Source: an uncultured Collinsella sp.
GTDB taxonomy: Bacteria > Actinomycetota > Coriobacteriia > Coriobacteriales > Coriobacteriaceae
NCBI GenBank assembly: GCA_900550835.1
Contig: URTP01000010.1
Span: forward strand, 1 to 26,724
Length of the DNA stretch: 26,724 nt
Direction of reading: 5' to 3'
In this document: positions 17,001-22,729 of the stretch, in pieces
Numbering within the stretch: the stretch's first letter is position 1
Layout: each line of letters opens with the position of its first letter
Notes under the pieces: generated by a model
Told to the model about the DNA's origin: nothing
Databases searched by the model: none
Seen by the model: only the letters and a program-made list of their open reading frames with translations
Program-made: the position numbers and the translations under genes

Positions 17001-20000
17001 GTGACCATGGTAGAAAACGCCCAGGGCCTTTTGGTGCTCTCGGCCATTATCAGCTCGGGTGCGGGTGCTGGCGCGGCACATACCAACTACTCCAATAATG
17101 GCGTGTTCCGCGGTTCCAAGGCTTACTGGGGCAGCGATTCGCAAGACCCGGCGATATGCGGCTACCTGTTTGGCAACAAGGAATATGGCAAGGTACGGAA
17201 TGCTAGCTACGCAAATGTGGGCAAGCCTGAGAGTGCTGCCGGCGATTTCGAAATCGCCAAAAACGACGACCAGAAGGCCCCCGGCAAGCAGGGGTGGCAC
17301 GGCCCGCTTGACCATGATGACGATGTAAATTCGCCCTACCTGGTGGCGTCCTATGCTGCCGACTACCAAACGGGCTATGTGTGCGCGTCGAAATCGATCG
17401 GCATGAGCTTGGAGTTCAAGCAGGGCGACACCTACGATATGACCGGCTACGGCACGGGATACGTGGGCCTCAGTGGCCGTTACTATTCCAATGCTTGCAA
17501 CTCGAACGAGGCGGCCACCGACCGCGACCGCATCACGCCGCACGTGGCCACGATCGACGGCAACGGGGCCACCATTACGGTGGGTACCAAAGGCGCCGCC
17601 TACGGCGTCGTCGAATATGCCGATGACGACTATAAGGTCTCGGGCGTGGGCGGCCTTTTCAGTACTGTGATGTTCACCTCAAGCTATGTCGCCCCCAGCG
17701 TCACCGCGAACGACGGCGCGCAGGTCAAAGACCTCACCTTTAGCAACTGCAACGTAGCGCTCACCTATATCGACACCAACGGCGAAGCCAAACCAGGAGG
17801 GGCGCCGAACGACCTTACCGGTGCCGGCCTTTTGGCGGGTGCAACGGCCAACTACGACGACGGCACGTGCGGCATCTACTGCAACGTGCAGATGAAGAAC
17901 TGCACCGTGTCGGGCGCAAAGAGCGTAGGAGGGCTTCTTGGCAGCTCGGGCCGCGCCAGACGAACTACGCGCGAAGACAGAACCTATATGGTCGAGTTCA
18001 GTGACGGGTGGGGCCCCGCGTATCTCTATGACTGCTCATACACTGGCCTTAACGTCACGGGCGAGAAGAATGTCGGTGGCTATGTGGGTACGGTCGCCTC
18101 GGCGTGCGGTGTGTGGACAACCGCAGGCACAGGGGTAAGCGAGAAGACTGTTGCCGCGAACTCGACCATAACCGCCACGGGGACAACGCCCTACGTGGGC
18201 GGTGTGCTCGGCTATGCCAAATCAAGCGATATCTCGGTCAACACTAACGTCGGCACCACCGAAGCGGTCTCGTCGAGCAGCACGGCAGTTATCTCTGGGG
18301 TAAATGTGCTTGCTACCGGGGAGAACACCGATACGTGCATGGGCGCCGGCGGTGTGCTCGGAAGCGCCTATAGCGGAGTTATTTCTATGAGCAACGTGCG
18401 CATTGATGGCGGAGACGGCAGCAAGAATGCCCTCATCGGCGATGAGACCGGAAAGAACACGACCATCCGCAATGCGGGCGGCTTGATTGGCGAGGTTACG
18501 ACCAGCATCTATAGATCCAACGTGTACTGGTTCGAGGGCTGCAGCGTCGAGAACATCGACGTTGCCGGCACCAACCAATGCTCAGGTGGGCTGATTGGCT
18601 ACTTCTACAGCAACGATGGTATAACTTGCAACAATATCGCGATTGAGGGTGCTGCGATCAAGGGCAGCTGGAGCGGTGGTCTGCTCGGTGCGATTCACAA
18701 CGGTTCCGACGTCATCAACGTCACCAACACAAGGGTATCCAACACCACGTTTGGCGGAACCTCCAACGGCGGCATTGCGGGCGACGGACGCGGCCGGTTC
18801 CATCTGGTAAACGTGCTCATGGACAGCAATACCTACAAATTGGGCTCTAAGCAGGGCGTGCTCTTAGGCGAGGTTGACACAAACGGCTATAGCCTCTCCG
18901 CAGCGGGCGTGAACGTAAAGTTCGGCAACGGCAAGACCACGCGTGATCTGCCGCCGATGGTTTACACGACCAATACGGCCGCCGTCAACGGGAAGACCTA
19001 CATCGCGTTCGGCGACTATAAGGACACGCTGCGCGCGCCCGACGAGGGCACCACGCTCTACGGTGCGGACGATACCGCCACCACGGCAGCGAGCCCGTAC
19101 GTGACCACGAGCCCCGTGAGCACGCTGGCGGTGCGTGCCTCCGACAACGACACCACCGACCGCTACCTGTTTGGCGACGGCGCCGCCATCGACACCGCGG
19201 CGACCATCCAGAGCGAGGCGGCTGCTGGCGTTGATGGCCGCTACACCTACACCAATATCGGCGGCATTAATGACAACGGCGCCTATCAAAATACCTCGAG
19301 CTACGATGCCTCATCCGTGGCGAGTAAGTTCAATTCGAATAATGATACAAGCAGCAATCAGGCCACAACAGATTTCCCCGTTTTGGTGATCTCTGGCAAC
19401 GACAACACGACGGTCAAGAGCTATCTAAACATCGTCACGAACGGCGGCTTCTCCGACGCTTGCAGATTGAATAACGAGAATGGCACCAATCCGCACGTGA
19501 CGGCCAAAGCAGAGGTTTTCCAACTCAAGGATGGTGTGTTCGTTAGAGACGATGACGCGTCGAACAATCCCACGCTTCGCGTAGTGAACAATGGCACGAA
19601 CAATATGTCGTTTAGCCCAAGCTCCGATTGGGACAACGGCAAGGGCCGCTTTACGCTCCTGACCGTTACCTTTACCGAGGCGGGTCAGAGCTACAACGTT
19701 CAGGTGCCGATCATCGTTAAGCGCAAGCTCGAGATCGATTTCACTGCAACGTATGATTACGGCACTAAATTTAAAGAAAGCGACTACGCTAACCTTGGAA
19801 AAGATGCACACGTGCTTACGAGCTTTGGCGAGCCGATGACGGGTCTGCTTACCTGGACATACAATTCTGCCAATGGGAAGGAAGTCGACTTTGGCTGGGA
19901 CAGCTATATGGCTGCTGGCGGCTCGATGAAGGGGCTCGGCAAGAGTATCCTCTTCAATGGTGCCGACGGAAGGTTGCCCCAGGGCACCCAGCTTACGCTC

Positions 20001-21698
20001 ATCGATGCGAACGTTGATGGCAAGGCCGGTGGCAGGGAATATCACTATATGGTGGGCGAAGGCGGCGCCACGAGTGTTTCGCTGAGCGGAAACGATGGCT
20101 TTAAGGATTCTGCGGGCAATCCATATCAGGAGCGATGGCTGAGCGAGATTTTGGATGTGTCGGCCACACAGGATGGCGCCGGCACATGGACCGTGTGTGA
20201 TAACGAGGCAGAGGCGACCGCTAAAGCGAAACTCGATGGCAAGTGGACGCTGTTTAAGGTTGCGGGTGCTGACGTTCCCAGCAACAGTCGCTATACGCTA
20301 AAGGTGCCTAAGGAGAAGGATACCGGCAGAGAGAAGCGTGCATCGGAGAGCGTCTACCTAGTTGTCAACGTGCCCAAGTCGGGCGACGGCGTGACGCAAG
20401 CTAATATCAACGGTTTTACGGCTTCGTCTATTGACTCGAATTCTTCGGGTGCCCGCATATCTTGGAATCTGCATCACGTCTTGCGCACCGGTGGCGACGA
20501 TAATCAAAACGGTACGGCATCGACATACAGCATCTTGTCCAATTACGGGCAGGAAGTTAACGACGGGAAGTCGGAGGCGCGCACTCCGGTTTCGAAGTCG
20601 ACGGACGGCGCCGCCTACGTTCTTTCTCTTGACGTTACCGACAAAATTACGTTTAACCCAAGTCAGAACTATGCTGACTCGGACTCGTTGTTCTATCAGC
20701 TCGATACGTCACTGTGCAAGTATGGCGCCAACAATACCCTGACGGGGGTGAGTAGTTTCCCGAGCGGAACCTCGGCGATTGCGAAGTTCTATATTGCCAT
20801 CGGCGATCAGAACTATAGGTGGAATGACGGCAAGTGGGAGAAGTGTGACGCTTCGACGCCTGCGTTTACGCAGATTGTGACGGATACGGGTGATGACTCG
20901 CTGAAGCTCAAGCTCGATTGTGACCTCGCCGGAATCCGCAAGATCGCAACGGGCGGATCCTTTACCGTGCGTACGGTAGTGGAAGAGATTCGCCTTACGC
21001 CGGACGGCTGCAACAAGGTTATCGCCCTGTCCCAGCAGTCTGGCGAGGACGCTTACACCAAGATGTCCTATACCGCCAAGCTTTCGACGCGTAAGGAAGG
21101 CCTTAATACCTCGAGCCTGACGCAGACGAAGCGCGGTAACGTCGGGTACTATCGCATGGACACGGGTGATACGACCATTACGCTTTCTGCGCCAGATAAG
21201 TCGCAGCTTGGCATTAACGTGGACGACCTGCGTCCGATCGCGAATGGCACGATTGGTCTGGGTGCCACGTATGAACTGGGTGGACTCAGCAACGCCGCCG
21301 AGGCAATTGCGAACGCAGACTCTGTTGTGTACACGCTCTCGCTTCAGCGCCGCGGAACCGACGGCACGTATGAGAGCGTAACGGATGATATCTCAAACTA
21401 CGTAACAGTGACGGAGAGTAAGCTTGCCGCGGTCGCTCCCTCCGGTAGCACGATCACCTTCACTGACTCGAAGGAGAACGGCAAGTTCAAAACGAAGAAC
21501 GGTAATACGACGTTTAGCCTGCCCTTTACCGTTAAGGTCAACACGCAGGTTGAACAGCGTGAGCAGTTCTACGCGAACTATCGCTTGGTGATGACAGCGA
21601 GCCTGGTTAAGGGTGACGTGGCGAGCGCAACGCCTCAATCGCCCGACTATGTGACCTATACGCTCACGAGGGTGAACCTCAACGGCATCGACCACTAG
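11007..21698 (+). CDS. Giant secreted GLUG-repeat surface protein, 3563 residues
   Basis: This is a single uninterrupted frame of 10.7 kb. It begins with an export signal (about residues 1-30). That contains both a near-lipobox VLQAC (Cys21, with Q at an unusual place) and an AVAA-type signal peptidase site, so anchoring is unclear. Residues 36-135 are an Asp/Ala/Gly/Ser-rich acidic stalk. A long repetitive region follows with many GLUG-like signatures: GGVVGLVG (~416), GGFIGK (~450), GGLVGK (~555), GGVVGYVG (~601), GGAIGYAG (~1000), GGLIGC (~1038), GGVIGC (~1856), GGLLGSS (~2308), GGVLGYA (~2398), GGLIGYF (~2527) and others, as in beta-helical bacterial adhesins. A domain-start motif of the type GTYGDPYAVKDAAEMNAIA occurs near 1662. 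From about 2890 on the protein is non-repetitive, probably Ig-like strands. No LPxTG, pentapeptide or C-terminal membrane anchor exists. The start has a GAGG Shine-Dalgarno. It is probably an adhesin or a matrix or fibre component. Confidence 0.85.
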   Translation: MRTAKRILAEFMTVIMVLQACSPTVAAVAAGWQNISSEIAAASAEASDAAESGETNGDAANGSGASDAGAAGGGAQDGAAKDDAATGDTSDSATGSDFAGDQTESDDTAGDAAADDAEQDADDAASEDVAAQADATINTLDELVRLLEANGAESIECKDDNSGIKSLDVKLSAAFTILSNADASLYYDAQIKSIITGDAKLTETAKNGAKNDMSFQGFGSDEHPFEGRIYRSLNGVDSPVELTANRTVFNNLKLTDQNKTVKIKWIGATTYSAPMVATKVSGAENSKESKTLNASVDIADPVDKKDDTTSALTAPLLGETTGNLTANVTYRLAGPRKNLKANATGNIGLIANTVENGTLTVESVTFPNDLASDGTVETSSGNAGLLVGEVKDGATLSIGTLTNVPTATVQSTNGSAGGVVGLVGSSTGAMVNVTEALDLHALTVKGTTASGGFIGKATVLTLGADNKQIGCPLNIGDENSACSGGVIGDVSFAQGFAVTSNMFDLGDLVTLGASQRAGALFGMADISNGDIVVQGGTYKSKLALPEDVSVNGSYGGLVGKVFATKTDDDGALRAFVVEKDADNKNTCLIEFDLASKLSDAGGVVGYVGDSANPNSQPVAVVFNGVTVACKGDASARTGTGKFGGAVGVVDTRNVLDVRDFKLTSDNPIGKAQSNRAAGIAGSAWNAVIKFSGITDLSGASFGENATTGQLVYENHNALIFAAGNGSNGDLGDKGAAVWTFKRSNSASKTDDIATYGEVVRLGDFIKLDADTHKLTLPDSLTAANGAYALTTAEDFAKLAITWQTNGYYSMVEGVAENNLNGLQSSTITVNGTIDLKGTGLTGFTQDRADGSQVFSGTLNGGGTINLAVGEAYGKRGEDVLDGNNTSNGNGKIYRHGRLGLFAAVNGATISNVTIAGSMKFDNGSAIDAGSLACAIVGNLSLSGVTCKTNIACDDTFANDVNIGGIAGSVLAASTVAFKDNSKAQATIAATKTLNGNSRIGGAIGYAGDYGSSFNVAGLEVAGSIETGDCAGGKIAQVGGLIGCIAQSTYNAGTIANSADKHVNISGLSFNSFEMKVGRNGDKLNGTGGFLGYSWGNAVVTIGDESINKNENSYALKTTNASITATADDSKELGGLVYAASGHWIINNYAIDLSGTTIKAGAAQTLGVLVCRGCKVDNKTTYGVENYIGLYLEDKACWETAYRVPSGEGAIVAPGVTSFDEWVGSGVKPSKGSKLMDAGCNAVVSLHTRNDKLDMDGDATNGNSYQNRSTFGQSHKTNGNTRYFYNLDGAYDRCEGGFSGGQINTADKLLLWSAFCYAPAGIRSTIVPDGTTGLDGSITITGTIDLAGYSYYPTQPIGEVTVNNAAITFYYSKIKAEQNGNKLNSDATQHENMHCGLFRTVANGDLTVSNVALGGTVGPVINDGKSSTDAIGAGGSSSGALVCRYVCGSSDGSGTKIRKISIDDLTLNNLIVDGANSATDANAYMPLLINEMQKYVSLNAKNIKTTGYTSGTKAATSLFGKLGVGSEADQVTAKFERISLPSQNSNTIFTHASLLESFGYKSTGTGSADYTFTKVEANAGMVTYGSEIDAENKEYSGKQLWYYDEATYGAVSGYVTVDGKKDGDVRPWFGDYLPYVYKGKATEDGVQYHEIKVNQRIPKLVEGCGTYGDPYAVKDAAEMNAIANYINNQTALDGWEVTIVVDQSTLCNRRRNNSNDNEITYVYKQANDAGEKWEKRTGDNATDHSATLSDDMMHRYIQSAYYSIEPTEGNTITLDGASFGGFGNRANPFRGVIVGNFGSDNKNATIKIENNKGSLRGLIPYSYGSVVRSLNINYVNASATITYSAKDSDGVPTAFFGGVIGCILGGDNIIDGVVVNNPNNGSTTYDFTVTGSSHLVPIGGYVGAIAGGGVIFRNTGDSWRGGTKEKFKPVAEGGANYGLYDNPYVGRVIDGYAFSEGCARTVDNGDANYKINELTKKGTSCVTTTGTDNKYLGTNAEAPVTMVENAQGLLVLSAIISSGAGAGAAHTNYSNNGVFRGSKAYWGSDSQDPAICGYLFGNKEYGKVRNASYANVGKPESAAGDFEIAKNDDQKAPGKQGWHGPLDHDDDVNSPYLVASYAADYQTGYVCASKSIGMSLEFKQGDTYDMTGYGTGYVGLSGRYYSNACNSNEAATDRDRITPHVATIDGNGATITVGTKGAAYGVVEYADDDYKVSGVGGLFSTVMFTSSYVAPSVTANDGAQVKDLTFSNCNVALTYIDTNGEAKPGGAPNDLTGAGLLAGATANYDDGTCGIYCNVQMKNCTVSGAKSVGGLLGSSGRARRTTREDRTYMVEFSDGWGPAYLYDCSYTGLNVTGEKNVGGYVGTVASACGVWTTAGTGVSEKTVAANSTITATGTTPYVGGVLGYAKSSDISVNTNVGTTEAVSSSSTAVISGVNVLATGENTDTCMGAGGVLGSAYSGVISMSNVRIDGGDGSKNALIGDETGKNTTIRNAGGLIGEVTTSIYRSNVYWFEGCSVENIDVAGTNQCSGGLIGYFYSNDGITCNNIAIEGAAIKGSWSGGLLGAIHNGSDVINVTNTRVSNTTFGGTSNGGIAGDGRGRFHLVNVLMDSNTYKLGSKQGVLLGEVDTNGYSLSAAGVNVKFGNGKTTRDLPPMVYTTNTAAVNGKTYIAFGDYKDTLRAPDEGTTLYGADDTATTAASPYVTTSPVSTLAVRASDNDTTDRYLFGDGAAIDTAATIQSEAAAGVDGRYTYTNIGGINDNGAYQNTSSYDASSVASKFNSNNDTSSNQATTDFPVLVISGNDNTTVKSYLNIVTNGGFSDACRLNNENGTNPHVTAKAEVFQLKDGVFVRDDDASNNPTLRVVNNGTNNMSFSPSSDWDNGKGRFTLLTVTFTEAGQSYNVQVPIIVKRKLEIDFTATYDYGTKFKESDYANLGKDAHVLTSFGEPMTGLLTWTYNSANGKEVDFGWDSYMAAGGSMKGLGKSILFNGADGRLPQGTQLTLIDANVDGKAGGREYHYMVGEGGATSVSLSGNDGFKDSAGNPYQERWLSEILDVSATQDGAGTWTVCDNEAEATAKAKLDGKWTLFKVAGADVPSNSRYTLKVPKEKDTGREKRASESVYLVVNVPKSGDGVTQANINGFTASSIDSNSSGARISWNLHHVLRTGGDDNQNGTASTYSILSNYGQEVNDGKSEARTPVSKSTDGAAYVLSLDVTDKITFNPSQNYADSDSLFYQLDTSLCKYGANNTLTGVSSFPSGTSAIAKFYIAIGDQNYRWNDGKWEKCDASTPAFTQIVTDTGDDSLKLKLDCDLAGIRKIATGGSFTVRTVVEEIRLTPDGCNKVIALSQQSGEDAYTKMSYTAKLSTRKEGLNTSSLTQTKRGNVGYYRMDTGDTTITLSAPDKSQLGINVDDLRPIANGTIGLGATYELGGLSNAAEAIANADSVVYTLSLQRRGTDGTYESVTDDISNYVTVTESKLAAVAPSGSTITFTDSKENGKFKTKNGNTTFSLPFTVKVNTQVEQREQFYANYRLVMTASLVKGDVASATPQSPDYVTYTLTRVNLNGIDH

Positions 21699-21724
21699 TT
21701 CCGAAGCCAACTGGCTTCGCAAAG

Positions 21725-21756
21725 GGGGCGGCAACCACCCGGTTGCCGCCCCTTTT
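21725..21756 (+). terminator. Terminator of the surface operon
   Basis: A 12-bp perfect GC-rich stem (21725-21736 and 21741-21752, 4-nt loop) followed by TTTT lies 27 nt after the giant gene. A small second hairpin (GAAGCC/GGCTTC) lies just upstream at 21703-21718. Confidence 0.9.
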
Positions 21757-21789
21757 CTTGTTCTCCTGGCCTGCTGCTGCCCCAGCTTC

Positions 21790-21882
21790 CCACCTAGCTT
21801 TCCAGCTTTCCACCTTAGGTGGTAAGTTAAGTGGAAAGCTGGAAAGCTAGGTGGAAAGCTGGAAAGTAAGTGGAAAGTTGAC
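21790..21882. repeat. 24-bp inverted repeat plus three 20-bp direct repeats
   Basis: The arms 21790-21813 and 21831-21854 are perfect reverse complements around a 17-nt loop. The right arm also belongs to a direct series beginning GTGGAAAG at 21831, 21851 and 21870 (period 19-20 bp), built on the short word GGAAAGCT. The cluster sits right behind the operon terminator in a 446-nt gap without a gene. It could be a protein-binding array or a foldback element. Nothing codes here. Confidence 0.85.
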
Positions 21883-21944
21883 ATGTAGGTGCGGGCTGAA
21901 GAGGGGTTAATAATTACACAAACCATACCAGCCAAACAAAAAGA

Positions 21945-21961
21945 TACCAATCTGGTTGGTA
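21945..21961. promoter_or_regulatory. Small operator-like dyad in the AT-rich gap
   Basis: TACCAA at 21945-21950 and TTGGTA at 21956-21961 form a 6-bp dyad with 5-nt spacing in an AT-rich stretch 184 nt before the double-HTH gene. Size and spacing are typical of a repressor operator, but the assignment is tentative. Confidence 0.3.
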
Positions 21962-22072
21962 AAACACCGTCAATGAGCCGCGAGCTAACTAGCTGCGTAA
22001 ATAAAACCTAAAGAACTGTTGCAAATTAATGGCAAATGCCCAGATAGCGAAATTGCGATTTTCAATTAACTG

Positions 22073-22115
22073 TTACGTGCAAACAGCAAAATGCTACTAT
22101 CTAACATGCACGTAA
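22073..22115 (+). promoter_or_regulatory. Promoter region flanked by a 9-bp inverted repeat, candidate autoregulatory operator
   Basis: TTACGTGCA at 22073-22081 and TGCACGTAA at 22107-22115 are perfect reverse complements separated by 25 nt. Between them lies TACTAT (22095-22100), a fair -10 box, and the left arm overlaps the place of the -35 box with 16 nt spacing. Binding of a dimeric or looping regulator here would block the promoter of the double-HTH gene 30 nt downstream. Confidence 0.5.
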
Positions 22116-22144
22116 GAAAGCAGATTAACGGTTAAGGCTGAGAA

Positions 22145-22549
22145 GTGGCAGGTATGTCAGAAGCAACAAGGACTCGCACGCATGCGCCCGAGGTCAGGCA
22201 GCGCGCCGTCGAGATCCTCCAAGAGGGGGTCGGTCATCGCGCCCTCGCCGCGGAGCTTGGCATTCCCCAGGCCACGGCTCGTCAGTGGGCGCGCGCGTAT
22301 GCCGTGGGCGGTGTCGACGCCGTGCTCAACGCGGGCACTCACCATCACACGTATTCGTACGAGGTTAAGCTTGCCGTAGTTAAGGATCGCCTGGAAAACG
22401 GCCTGACGGTTCGCGAGGCCATGATCAAACACAAGATTCCCAGCGAGTCTTCGGTTAAGGCCTGGTGCCGCCAGTATCGCGACGGCGGCGAGGCATCGCT
22501 GGTCGACAAGCCGCGCGGACGCAAGCCGCGCGTTAAAAAGGCGGAATAG
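22145..22549 (+). CDS. Double helix-turn-helix DNA-binding protein, IS3 OrfA-like, 134 residues
   Basis: Two helix-turn-helix units are visible: GHRALAAELGIPQATARQWARAY at about 30-52 and GLTVREAMIKHKIPSESSVKAWCRQYRDGG at about 86-115. A basic tail GRKPRVKK follows. This is the pattern of the OrfA (helix-turn-helix) part of IS3/IS150-type transposases and of related regulators. No OrfB with the DDE domain follows, only a terminator, and no terminal inverted repeats or target duplications were seen. The gene is therefore either a domesticated regulator or an IS remnant. The promoter region with its own inverted repeat favours a regulator that controls itself. The start could be GTG 22145 or ATG 22154 and neither has a decisive Shine-Dalgarno. 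Confidence 0.75.
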   Translation: MAGMSEATRTRTHAPEVRQRAVEILQEGVGHRALAAELGIPQATARQWARAYAVGGVDAVLNAGTHHHTYSYEVKLAVVKDRLENGLTVREAMIKHKIPSESSVKAWCRQYRDGGEASLVDKPRGRKPRVKKAE

Positions 22550-22561
22550 CGAACGGGATGG

Positions 22562-22584
22562 TGCGCCCACAGGGGCGCATTTTT
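22562..22584 (+). terminator. Terminator after the double-HTH gene
   Basis: A 7-bp stem (22562-22568 and 22573-22579) with a 4-nt loop and a T5 run at 22580-22584 follows the stop by 12 nt. Confidence 0.8.
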
Positions 22585-22729
22585 CTTGCCGCCCCTCTGC
22601 TCCAAAGCGGACGTGCCCTTACCCCGTACGCCTAAAACTCCCCAGTTGACCGAAAACCCGCCGCTGCTACTCCTTAATTGAGCTATAACGTTAAACAATT
22701 GCAGCGTTTTGGCATGGGGGAGTGATGGT

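Noticed and set aside
21878..21912. Promoter starting with TTGACA at 21878
   Set aside because: No acceptable -10 box lies 16-18 nt downstream; the nearest TTAATA is 23 nt away.
22145..22549. Complete IS3-family insertion sequence
   Set aside because: There is no OrfB/DDE domain, no terminal inverted repeats and no target duplication around the gene.
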